Assembly: GCA_030040725.1 (NCBI GenBank) | Contig: JASHTD010000064.1 | Coordinates: 1 to 5,640, forward strand | DNA from: Candidatus Sulfotelmatobacter sp. | GTDB lineage: Bacteria; Acidobacteriota; Terriglobia; Terriglobales; Acidobacteriaceae | Length of the DNA: 5,640 bases | Direction of reading: 5' to 3' | Part shown: piece by piece, positions 1 through 5,640 of the stretch | Numbering within the stretch: the first letter of the stretch is position 1 | Layout of the letters: each line of letters begins with the position of its first letter | Position numbers and translations under genes: made by a program | Notes under the pieces: model-generated | The model's input: the letters and a program-made list of their open reading frames with translations, nothing else | Told to the model about the DNA's origin: nothing | Databases searched by the model: none

Positions 1-83
1 GAGATGGCTGCGTTTTGAGCGGGAAGCATCGAAACCAGAATAAACGGAAAGCAGAGAAAAATGGCGAATCGCGAATGCGTCAT
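1..83 (-). CDS. 5' end of an exported protein gene (partial, runs off the left edge)
   Basis: Function cannot be named. Reading leftward from an ATG at 83-81, the frame is open to the window edge and gives 27 residues, starting MTHSRFAIFLCFPFILVSML and continuing PAQNAAI. This is a short basic/polar N-region (His, Arg), a hydrophobic core at about residues 6-19, and a possible signal peptidase I site after LPA at about residue 22. A GAGG Shine-Dalgarno (complement of 92-95) lies 8 nt upstream, which supports this start. The gene is in the same direction as the GT39 gene and begins 136 bp past its stop, so the two could be co-transcribed or separate. A TTGACA hexamer on the minus strand (complement of 172-177) could be a -35 element, but no good -10 follows. 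The main doubt is length: 27 codons can be open by chance. The signal-peptide pattern together with a well-spaced ribosome site is what makes it credible. Confidence 0.5.
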   Translation of the reverse strand, partial: MTHSRFAIFLCFPFILVSMLPAQNAAI

Positions 84-91
84 TGAAAGAG

Positions 92-95
92 CCTC
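92..95 (-). promoter_or_regulatory. Ribosome binding site of the left-edge partial gene
   Basis: The minus strand reads GAGG here, 8 nt before the ATG at 83-81. It is the main evidence that this ATG is a true start, since the gene is cut off after 27 codons. Confidence 0.4.
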
Positions 96-219
96 GATGA
101 TTTTCGACGAGCGAGAAACAATTTGGAGATAAGCACATTGCGGAGAAATTGTTGATGAGCCGATTGATCGCTGTCAAGCGGCTGGGCTCGACGAAACGTC
201 AACAGTATGTTTTGTGCAA

Positions 220-1839
220 TCAGCGCCAACGCTTGAGTCGCGGCCAAAGCTCGGCCATCGTCCCGAATTTCGCTCCCCGGCATATGAACACCGGTATCTC
301 CTTTTCCAAGGCATAGGGGTTGTCGGCCGATGTGCCGACGTGTTGCACGTTGCTCCAGAATTGTTCCAGCCGCGAACGCCGGTCATCAAGCACGATCATG
401 CAGTCGCCCGAATAGCCGCGTGGCCCCCACAGAAACCAGGTTTGATGTCCGCTCAGAGATGGTGGCAAGCCATACTTCGGCCCGAGAAAATCAATGGCTC
501 CGGCCTGGCCGTAATCCTGCGCGAAGATTCCGCAGTTCTCGTCTTCGCGTTCCTCTGGCGTCAGTTGGTTCCACGCGACCGCCGTTTCGGCAACGATTTC
601 GTTCCAGCCGAATTGATCGGCATACCATTGCGGCAGCGAGGCACGCGCATGGGAGTGCTCCATAACCGGCAGCTTGAACGGGAGCGTTTTTTCGTAAGCG
701 AGAAAGTGTTCGGGGGAAAGAACCGGCACCGTAATTGGAAGGAGATGCAAGCCGCTGGCGAGCAGAATGACGACAATCGCAGCCTTCAACCATTCGAGCC
801 ACCGATGCTTGGGCTGCGATGAATCCTGTTTTCGATCGATAGCAGATTCGATCACTATCGAGCCTGCCGCGAGCAGCATAGGGTAGACCGGGGCAAGATA
901 ATAATTCTTCCCGTGAAGAACGAACATGACCGTGAAGCAAACGAGGTAGCACCAGCCGAGAAAGCGGTAGGTCTTGAACCGCGCGGAGAAGAGCAACGCA
1001 AAGAATCCGGTCAGCCAAATGGGTGCGGTGATGGGATCGACCAGAAGGGTCTGCTGGAGGAAATACTGCGGCAGAGGAAGTACTACATCCCGGCCTTCGG
1101 CGCGAATGTTATGCATCAGCTCAAGGAATGGCCAGTGGTAATGAATGTTCCACAGCAGGTTGGGCAGAAAAATCAGAAAAGCCGCGAGCCCACCGAGCCA
1201 GATCCAGCGATTCAGAAATACCCGCCGCTGCGCGGTTAGTAAAAGTCCAACCACAATGCCGAATCCAAAAAGAGCAATGGAATATTTTTCTTCCATGCCC
1301 AGCCCCGCGACTACGCCGAACCAGACCCAGTAGCGCGGGGCATTTTTTGTTCCGTCGCGCTTGACTGCGAGAACAGCGAAATAGGCGCAGCCCATCCAGA
1401 GATTCGGCTCAAGGCAGTTGGTGCCGAGCAGGCTTCCATTCGAGAGATATTGCGGTGCGATGAGAATGCAGATGGCGGTGAGAAGCAGTGCGAAACGGCG
1501 TCCGCCCAATTCGCGAGCCAGCACAGCTGCCTGTACAACGAGAAGAGACGAAGCCAGCGCAGGAATAAAGCGGATGGCACGGAGCGAATCGCCGAGCACG
1601 GCGAGAGAGACTCTGCTAAGAAAAGGGATCAGCGGCGGCTGATCGACATATCCCCACGTCAGGTGCTTCGCGCATGCGATGTAATCGAACTCGTCGCGAA
1701 AGTAGCCATACTGATTATTGAAGTAAATGTGGAATAGAAGCTTGGCGAGGGCGATGGTCCAGACAACAACCATGCCGCGGGCGATGAGCCTTTCCTCATC
1801 GCGGCCGGGGGCATAAGTTGTAACAATGGTGTCAGCCAT
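220..1839 (-). CDS. Membrane glycosyltransferase, GT39/PMT (ArnT-like) family
   Basis: Probable polytopic inner-membrane glycosyltransferase that would move a sugar from a polyprenyl-phosphate donor to a lipid, glycan or protein acceptor on the outer face of the membrane; the actual substrate cannot be read from the sequence. The 539 residues include many hydrophobic helices between about 22 and 370, then a soluble C-terminal domain (about 372-539). Family hallmarks are visible: the acidic pair after the first membrane helix (FRDEFDY, 47-53), the YVDQPPL motif (64-70), EEKYS (183-187), and HGKNYYLAPVYP (309-320) in a late periplasmic loop, a region that in ArnT-type enzymes lies near the lipid-phosphate donor. 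The size fits PMT_2-type members. The ATG at 1839-1837 is the only good start before the upstream in-frame stop at 1908-1906. AGG abuts it directly, so its ribosome site is poor. It is transcribed away from the FecR/mre cluster. Family assignment is firm; the acceptor and pathway (envelope polysaccharide, lipid or glycoprotein) are unknown. Confidence 0.85.
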   Translation of the reverse strand: MADTIVTTYAPGRDEERLIARGMVVVWTIALAKLLFHIYFNNQYGYFRDEFDYIACAKHLTWGYVDQPPLIPFLSRVSLAVLGDSLRAIRFIPALASSLLVVQAAVLARELGGRRFALLLTAICILIAPQYLSNGSLLGTNCLEPNLWMGCAYFAVLAVKRDGTKNAPRYWVWFGVVAGLGMEEKYSIALFGFGIVVGLLLTAQRRVFLNRWIWLGGLAAFLIFLPNLLWNIHYHWPFLELMHNIRAEGRDVVLPLPQYFLQQTLLVDPITAPIWLTGFFALLFSARFKTYRFLGWCYLVCFTVMFVLHGKNYYLAPVYPMLLAAGSIVIESAIDRKQDSSQPKHRWLEWLKAAIVVILLASGLHLLPITVPVLSPEHFLAYEKTLPFKLPVMEHSHARASLPQWYADQFGWNEIVAETAVAWNQLTPEEREDENCGIFAQDYGQAGAIDFLGPKYGLPPSLSGHQTWFLWGPRGYSGDCMIVLDDRRSRLEQFWSNVQHVGTSADNPYALEKEIPVFICRGAKFGTMAELWPRLKRWR

Positions 1840-1920
1840 CCTGAAGAGAATACCTGACGCCCGTGGGGAAATGACATCAGCCGGCGAGCGCGTAGCGGTG
1901 CAGGCTTAATTGATACACGA

Positions 1921-1952
1921 AGGTAACGTTCCCCCCTGATTACCTGTTTTTT
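1921..1952 (+). promoter_or_regulatory. Inverted repeat followed by a T-run (possible operator or attenuator)
   Basis: AGGTAA at 1921-1926 is mirrored by TTACCT at 1940-1945 across 13 nt that include a run of six C. After a single G come six T (1947-1952). On the plus strand this resembles a weak terminator hairpin, but there is no plus-strand gene upstream for it to end, and the 6-bp stem is AT-rich. It sits just before the possible extended -10 at 1966-1974, so an operator role, or attenuation of a longer leader, is possible. Function is inference. Confidence 0.3.
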
Positions 1953-2006
1953 GCGTTTCCTCGCTTGTGATAACTTTGAAATTACCGCATCTTCAAAAGG
2001 CTTAAA

Positions 2007-2011
2007 TAAGG
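2007..2011 (+). promoter_or_regulatory. Ribosome binding site deciding the GTG start of the FecR-domain gene
   Basis: TAAGG lies 6 nt before the GTG at 2018-2020. No ATG start is available near the N-terminus of this frame. A second in-frame GTG at 2024 would be 12 nt away, so 2018 is the better start. Confidence 0.5.
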
Positions 2012-2017
2012 TTTTAG

Positions 2018-3310
2018 GTGCACGTGTCTTCGCAGACTCGCAAACCGGGCGTCTACATTGCGTGGAAGACGATCACTTATCGCAGCGTGGCTTTGATGGT
2101 TCTTGCCGGCTGCTTGATCTTCTTTATTGCGCTGCGTTTTACCTTTCCGCAATTTACCGAGAGCAGTCTTAAGACCGCCGGAGGCTTTGCCGACAGAGCC
2201 TTAGAGCGAGTTGCCGGCATGGCGCCGAAGGCAGGAACTGGCGTGGTGACGGCGCAGCAGGCGCATTTCACCGCGCTCGATGGAACGGTGCGAATCAAGA
2301 AAGGCAACGACAACAGTTGGATCGCCGCCGATTACAACATTCCCCTTGAGAAAGGCGATGTGGTGCAGACCGGCTCCGAGGGCATGGCGAAAGTGGTTTT
2401 CAACGACGGCACCAGCTACGTTGTTAAGCAGGATTCCTTGATCGTCATTGAAGAAAACTCCGCGAATGATCAGCAGCAAACGAACGTGGCAGTTGCGGTG
2501 AGCACTGGAACCGTCGATCTTTCGACCGCGACATATTCTCAGGGATCGAAATCGCAGGTGATCGTAGCCGGGGCCACGGCATCTCTCGCCCCGGAATCCG
2601 CAGCCCAGGTGCACAACGATCCCAAAGCCGATCAGCACGAAATCTTGATGAAAAAGGGCGTCGGCGAAGTGACCCGCAACGGTGAAACCGTGGAGTTGGC
2701 GAACTGGGAAAGAGTCAGCTTCCAATCGAAGGAATCGCGCATGCAGAAGGAGCAGGAGATCGGGCCGCCCACACCGATTTCTCCCGCCAACATGGCGCCG
2801 ATTTTTACCTCCGGGGAGGCGACGAAAGACGTGGAATTCTCCTGGACGCCGATGGCCAATGCTGTTGCCTACCGGCTGCAGATTTCGCGCAATCCTTACT
2901 TCTCCTCGACCTTGGTCGACAAACAAGTCAACACGGCGGACGTCAGTGTGACCAGCCTGGGGGAAGGCGCTTATTACTGGATGGTACAGTCATACGACGC
3001 AGCCGGAAAAGAATCGGTGGAGAGCGAAAAGAACCGCTTCACTATCATTCCCAAGAGTAAGCAGGCGGAAGTGATCGACCTGGAGTTGGATCCCTTCATC
3101 CAGCACGGACACGTCATCGAGATATCAGGCAAGACGCAGGTTGGGGCACGAGTGATGGTGAATGGGCGGGAAGTGCCGATGGTCACAATGGACGGCACGT
3201 TCCACTATTTCACCCCGCCGCTGGGGACGGGCGAAGCTGTGATTACGGTCACAGCCCAGACCGCCCAGGGTGGAGTCAATACGCAGCAGAAGAAGATTAT
3301 TATTCAGTAA
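2018..3310 (+). CDS. Membrane-anchored FecR-domain protein with FN3-like and Ig-like C-terminal domains
   Basis: A 430-residue envelope protein with a periplasmic body; the exact role is unknown. The N-terminus is cytoplasmic and basic (R8, K9, K17, R22), followed by one hydrophobic segment at about 23-40, probably an uncleaved anchor. Residues about 86-190 match the FecR fold: DGTVRIKK (88-95), GDVVQTG (113-119), FNDGTSYVV (128-136), then a beta-rich stretch through VAVSTGTVDLS. A linker rich in charged residues (about 205-250) leads to an FN3-like domain (about 252-344), with FSWTPMANAVAYRLQIS (274-290) and GAYYWMVQSYDAAGKES (317-333) as its typical core. The last domain (about 352-430) is an Ig-like sandwich resembling glucodextranase domain B (GKTQVGARVMVNGREV, 371-386). 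Classical FecR proteins relay iron-siderophore signals to a sigma factor. Here no sigma factor or TonB receptor is adjacent, so that role is unlikely. The gene is 75 bp upstream of mreB in the same direction, suggesting a cell-wall link (inference). Confidence 0.85.
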   Translation: MHVSSQTRKPGVYIAWKTITYRSVALMVLAGCLIFFIALRFTFPQFTESSLKTAGGFADRALERVAGMAPKAGTGVVTAQQAHFTALDGTVRIKKGNDNSWIAADYNIPLEKGDVVQTGSEGMAKVVFNDGTSYVVKQDSLIVIEENSANDQQQTNVAVAVSTGTVDLSTATYSQGSKSQVIVAGATASLAPESAAQVHNDPKADQHEILMKKGVGEVTRNGETVELANWERVSFQSKESRMQKEQEIGPPTPISPANMAPIFTSGEATKDVEFSWTPMANAVAYRLQISRNPYFSSTLVDKQVNTADVSVTSLGEGAYYWMVQSYDAAGKESVESEKNRFTIIPKSKQAEVIDLELDPFIQHGHVIEISGKTQVGARVMVNGREVPMVTMDGTFHYFTPPLGTGEAVITVTAQTAQGGVNTQQKKIIIQ

Positions 3311-3385
3311 ACCAGATCCTGACGTGCAAAAAGGATCGGGCATTGCGGTCAATCAGAAATCAGCAGGCGGAAGGCAGAGTTCGTC

Positions 3386-4444
3386 ATGTCGAGCAACGGA
3401 TTTCATTCATCACGTTCCCACAACCTGAGGTCGCTGTTCAGCTTATTCTCGAGCGACCTGGCTATCGATCTCGGTACGGCCAACACCCTGGTCTACGCGC
3501 GCGGCAAGGGTATTGTCGTGAATGAACCCTCGATCGTTGCCATCAACAAGAATACCGGTGAAGTCGAAGCCGTGGGCAAAGAAGCGAAAGAAATGCTCGG
3601 GCGCACACCGGGCAATATTGTCGCGATCAAGCCGATGAAAGACGGCGTAATCGCCGATTTCAAAGTCACCGAGAAGATGCTCAATTATTTCATTCAGAAG
3701 GCGCATAACCGCAAGATGCTGGTGCATCCACGCATTGTGATCGGAGTGCCGTCGGAAATTACGCAAGTGGAAAAGCGCGCCGTTATGGACTCGGCCTATC
3801 GCGCGAAGGCGAGTGAAGTTCATCTTGTCGAGCAGGCAATGGTGGCGGCCATCGGAGCGGGGTTACCGATTACTGAGCCGAGCGGCAACATGGTTGTCGA
3901 TATCGGCGGTGGCACGACTGACATCGCGGTAATTTCGCTGAGCGGCATCGTTTATTCGCGTTCGGTGCGCATGGCCGGCAATCAGATGGATGAAGCCATC
4001 ATGAATTATCTGAAGCGCAAATATAACCTGCTGATCGGCGAGCGCACCGCCGAGCAGATCAAGATGGAGATTGGTTCCGCTCATCAGCTCGACAAGCCCA
4101 TGACGATGGAAATTAAAGGGCGTAACCTGATCGAGGGAGTTCCAAAGACCATCACAGTCGACGATGGCGAGATACGCGAGTCTTTGAGCGAGTGCGTGTC
4201 GACCATCATGAATGCGATTCGCGTGGCCCTGGAACGCACGCCGCCCGAACTCTCGGCCGACATCAGCGATCGCGGCATTGTGCTCACCGGCGGCGGAGCG
4301 CTGCTGAAGAATCTGGATAAACGCATTCGGGAAGAAACCGGGCTGCCGGTCTCGATTGCCGACGATCCGCTGTGCAGCGTGGTTTTGGGCACAGGCAAAA
4401 TGCTCAGCGACTTCAAGCTGCTCAGGAAGATTTCGATCGAATAG
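3386..4444 (+). CDS. mreB: Rod shape-determining protein MreB, actin-like cytoskeletal ATPase
   Basis: MreB polymerises with ATP into antiparallel double filaments on the inner membrane face and guides the elongation-type peptidoglycan synthesis complex. The 352 residues cover the whole family fold. Visible motifs are phosphate-1 DLGTANTLVY (28-37), the MLGRTPGNIVAIKPMKDGVI stretch (70-89), phosphate-2 DIGGGTTDIAVIS (172-184), LLIGERTAEQIKMEIGSA (215-232), and the adenosine motif GIVLTGGGALLKNLD (297-311). The N-terminal extension contains LRSLFSLFSSD (14-24), a short amphipathic stretch of the kind that binds MreB to membrane. In the segment where E. coli has EEPM this protein has EQAM (149-152), so the presumed catalytic Glu is Gln. 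The ATG at 3386 has GGAAGG at 3369-3374, 11 nt upstream, a slightly long spacing; no better start exists. It is probably co-transcribed with the FecR gene upstream and the genes to the right. Confidence 0.97.
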   Translation: MSSNGFHSSRSHNLRSLFSLFSSDLAIDLGTANTLVYARGKGIVVNEPSIVAINKNTGEVEAVGKEAKEMLGRTPGNIVAIKPMKDGVIADFKVTEKMLNYFIQKAHNRKMLVHPRIVIGVPSEITQVEKRAVMDSAYRAKASEVHLVEQAMVAAIGAGLPITEPSGNMVVDIGGGTTDIAVISLSGIVYSRSVRMAGNQMDEAIMNYLKRKYNLLIGERTAEQIKMEIGSAHQLDKPMTMEIKGRNLIEGVPKTITVDDGEIRESLSECVSTIMNAIRVALERTPPELSADISDRGIVLTGGGALLKNLDKRIREETGLPVSIADDPLCSVVLGTGKMLSDFKLLRKISIE

Positions 4445-4506
4445 TGTCAGTACTTCTGGAGCCGCAGTTGAGATTCCCCAATCCATTTTCGGATTGTCCG
4501 CCTGGG

Positions 4507-4749
4507 ATGCCAAGGGTTTTGCTGAGCAGTATGTTCGTTCTCGCCGCTGTCGTCTCCGGTTGGATCACGGTAGACACACAACGTGCGATGAACTGGATGG
4601 CAAGGCGTGCGCCCGAGTGGTGGCCCGGACGTTCCGCCGCGATTAGATTGGCCAACCGGCCATTCTGGATTTGGTTTTATAGACTTGACTGTGCTGTCGT
4701 CTTCGTGGGCGTAGTTCTGATCCTTACCTCTCACTGGTTGAGACGCTAG
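4507..4749 (+). CDS. Small Trp-rich two-helix membrane protein between mreB and mreC
   Basis: I do not recognise a family. From the ATG at 4507 it is 80 residues: a hydrophobic helix at about 4-22, a basic, Trp-rich middle (about 23-60, including RAPEWWPGR and NRPFWIWFYR), and a second helix at about 61-76 ending in HWLRR. Seven of 80 residues are Trp (19, 30, 38, 39, 54, 56, 77), which is very high. The positive-inside rule would put the basic middle and the C-terminal RR in conflict, so topology is unclear. The start is uncertain: an in-frame GTG at 4444 overlaps the mreB stop (TAGTG) and would add 21 residues; ATG 4531 would remove 8. None has a strong Shine-Dalgarno, and 4507 is chosen because it places the first helix right after a short N-terminus. 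It fits between mreB and mreC in the same direction, so a role with the elongation machinery is plausible but unproven. Confidence 0.6.
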   Translation: MPRVLLSSMFVLAAVVSGWITVDTQRAMNWMARRAPEWWPGRSAAIRLANRPFWIWFYRLDCAVVFVGVVLILTSHWLRR

Positions 4750-4764
4750 TGACGAATTACTGGG

Positions 4765-4795
4765 AGCTGAAAGCTGACAGCTGATAGCTGGAGCT
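4765..4795 (+). repeat. AGCTGAN heptamer array in front of mreC
   Basis: AGCT recurs at 4765, 4772, 4779, 4786 and 4792, that is with steps of 7, 7, 7 and 6. The units read AGCTGAA, AGCTGAC, AGCTGAT, then the shorter AGCTGG, and a final AGCT that touches the mreC ATG. The array fills most of the 46 bp between the small membrane protein and mreC. Short iterated heptamers of this sort occur between genes in some bacterial genomes; their function is not established as far as I know. Confidence 0.75.
4790..4793 (+). promoter_or_regulatory. Possible ribosome binding site of mreC within the repeat array
   Basis: GGAG at 4790-4793 arises from the last degenerate repeat unit and is only 2 nt before the mreC ATG, shorter than the usual 5-9 nt. 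No better Shine-Dalgarno is present, since the units further upstream are AGCTGA. Initiation may rely on coupling to the upstream genes or on a weak site. Confidence 0.3.
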
Positions 4796-5640
4796 ATGGA
4801 ATCCGTACTTGGCCGTCACCGCAACCTGATCATCTTCCTTGGCGTGCTGTTCCTGCAGGCGCTGGGGCTGGCGGTGCAGGTAAAGCGTGGCGGACCAGAT
4901 GAGCAGGATACCCGCCTGATCCGCGTCTGGGCTGTCGATGCCATCACTCCCCTGGAGCGTGCCCTGGTTAGGGTTCAGAACGGTGCGGGCGATCTTTGGC
5001 AAAGCTATTTTCTGCTGCGGGGCGTGCGCTCCGAGAATCGGCGGCTCAACGAGCAGATCGAGCAGATGCGGCTCGATCGGGTTCGGCTGAGTGAAGATGC
5101 GGAGCAGGCGCATCGTTTGCAGCAGTTGCTTGCCTTCAAAGAACAGGTGATTGCCAAGACCGTGGCAGCTCAGGTGATCGGTTCCAGCGGCAGTGATCTT
5201 TCCAAGTCGATTTACATCGATAAGGGATCGGACGATGGCGTCGCTCAGGATATGCCGGTGATTACGGCGAGCGGAGTTGTTGGCAAAGTTCTGCGTGTGT
5301 ATCCTTCAACCTCGCTGGTGCTGTTGATTAACGATCAGAGCAGCGGGGTCGGTGCTCTTCTGGAGAAGTCGAGGCTGCAGGGGGTGGTCCACGGAACGCC
5401 AAACGGGGAATTGATGTTGGAACACATTATGAGCGACGAGAAAGTCGCTCCCGGCGAGATTGTGCTGAGCAGTGGCGGCGACCAGATTTTTCCAAAAGGG
5501 TTTCCCATTGGGACGGTCACTCACGTCAGCCCGGGAAAAGAGATGTTTTTGAACATTAAGGTAAAGCCTGCGGCAGATATGAACCGGTTGGAGGAAGTTC
5601 TGGTTGTCACCGCGAAGCAGGAACGAGAATCGGTCGCAGG
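4796..5640 (+). CDS. mreC: Rod shape-determining protein MreC (partial, runs off the right edge)
   Basis: MreC is a bitopic inner-membrane protein whose periplasmic part forms filaments and activates the elongation synthases (PBP2/RodA) together with MreB, MreD and RodZ. The window holds 281 codons and no stop. Visible parts are a basic N-terminus (GRHRN, 6-10), one membrane helix (about 11-28), a coiled coil (about 76-118, Glu/Gln/Leu/Arg-rich), and the paired beta-barrel domains (about 120-270). Family signatures are IDKGSDDGV (141-149), MPVITASGVVGKV (153-165), VGALLEKSRLQGVVHG (185-200), and GGDQIFPKGFPIGTV (227-241). The ending AAD..RLEEVLVV (259-271) closes the conserved domain, so probably only a variable C-terminal tail is missing. 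The ATG at 4796 is the only start that keeps the short basic N-terminus before the helix. The gene lies 46 bp after the small membrane protein and 351 bp after mreB. Confidence 0.95.
   Translation, partial: MESVLGRHRNLIIFLGVLFLQALGLAVQVKRGGPDEQDTRLIRVWAVDAITPLERALVRVQNGAGDLWQSYFLLRGVRSENRRLNEQIEQMRLDRVRLSEDAEQAHRLQQLLAFKEQVIAKTVAAQVIGSSGSDLSKSIYIDKGSDDGVAQDMPVITASGVVGKVLRVYPSTSLVLLINDQSSGVGALLEKSRLQGVVHGTPNGELMLEHIMSDEKVAPGEIVLSSGGDQIFPKGFPIGTVTHVSPGKEMFLNIKVKPAADMNRLEEVLVVTAKQERESVA

Larger units (their letters stand above)
1840..2017. promoter_or_regulatory. Divergent intergenic region between the glycosyltransferase and the FecR/mre cluster
   Basis: These 178 bp separate two divergent genes, so promoters for both directions should lie here. 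Going right, the best candidate is an extended -10 (TG at 1966-1967, then GATAAC at 1969-1974), with only a T-rich stretch where a -35 would be. TTGAAA at 1976-1981 with TTAAAT at 2002-2007 has a 20-bp spacer and would begin transcription too close to the GTG start. Going left, no hexamer pair stands out. The region holds no convincing ORF. It is noticeably more AT-rich near 1940-2015 than the flanking genes. Confidence 0.45.

Noticed and set aside
188..202. Small hairpin (TCGACG, AAA, CGTCAA) just past the glycosyltransferase stop as its terminator.
   Set aside because: One pair is a wobble, the loop is 3 nt, and no T-run follows on the minus strand.
80..283. Minus-strand 67-residue frame whose stop overlaps the ATG of the left-edge gene (ATGA).
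   Set aside because: Its first third lies inside the glycosyltransferase coding sequence in another frame. Its nearest Shine-Dalgarno is about 14 nt from the ATG, and the product shows no recognisable domain.
214..822. Plus-strand 202-residue frame opposite the glycosyltransferase.
   Set aside because: It is antisense to a clear gene and is basic and low in recognisable structure. It is a shadow of GC-rich codon use.
2099..2113. A lipobox-like LAGC (residues 29-32) in the FecR-domain protein, suggesting a lipoprotein.
   Set aside because: The hydrophobic stretch continues for about 8 residues past the Cys (LIFFIALR), and only about nine residues separate the Cys from the last basic residue. 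A membrane anchor explains the segment better, though lipidation cannot be excluded by eye.
2201..2926. Minus-strand 241-residue frame opposite the FecR-domain gene.
   Set aside because: It has His/Arg/Gly-rich shadow composition and lies antisense to well-supported domains.
3312..3340. Hairpin between the FecR gene and mreB (GATCCT at 3315-3320 with AGGATC at 3332-3337) as a terminator.
   Set aside because: The stem is 6 bp, the loop is 11 nt, and no T-run follows. It is too weak to call a Rho-independent terminator.
3351..3364. Two copies of AATCAGN before mreB, as a second heptamer array.
   Set aside because: Two units are too few to separate from chance.
3863..4513. Minus-strand 216-residue frame opposite mreB.
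   Set aside because: It is antisense to a strongly conserved gene and is explained by the codon constraints of mreB.
4757..5113. Minus-strand 118-residue frame opposite the start of mreC, ending in SSYQLSAFSSQ.
   Set aside because: Its C-terminus is just the translated heptamer array and the rest is antisense to mreC. This is a typical false ORF.

Overview
The window looks like a piece of chromosome from a member of the Acidobacteriota (best guess Terriglobia, Koribacter-like). I base this on the style of the MreB and MreC sequences, the mid-50s % GC judged by eye, and an AGCTGAN heptamer spacer of a kind I associate with such genomes. This is a judgement from memory of protein families; a search would settle it.

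Layout, left to right. At the left edge, on the minus strand, lie the first 27 codons of a gene whose product starts with a likely signal peptide (1-83). Next, also on the minus strand, is a complete 539-residue polytopic membrane glycosyltransferase of the GT39/PMT type (220-1839). A 178-bp divergent intergenic region (1840-2017) carries an inverted repeat followed by a T-run. From there all genes run on the plus strand: a membrane-anchored FecR-domain protein with FN3-like and Ig-like C-terminal domains (2018-3310, GTG start); mreB (3386-4444); a small Trp-rich two-helix membrane protein that I do not recognise (about 4507-4749); a short heptamer repeat array; and mreC (4796 to beyond the right edge).

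The core is the cell-shape (mre) locus. MreB forms actin-like filaments under the membrane. MreC is the bitopic periplasmic partner that connects MreB to the elongation-type peptidoglycan synthases. By family precedent mreD, a class B PBP (mrdA/PBP2) and rodA would be expected to the right of the window. Two things differ from the textbook mreBCD arrangement: a FecR-type envelope protein precedes mreB in the same direction with a 75-bp gap, and a small unassigned membrane protein sits between mreB and mreC. Both are candidates for lineage-specific partners of the elongation machinery, an inference from gene order only. MreB also has Gln-Ala where most MreBs have Glu-Pro in the motif that holds the presumed catalytic glutamate.

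I see no RNA genes, insertion sequences, CRISPR arrays, phage genes or convincing Rho-independent terminators. This is mostly a housekeeping region; the unusual part is the set of accessory proteins around mreB and mreC.
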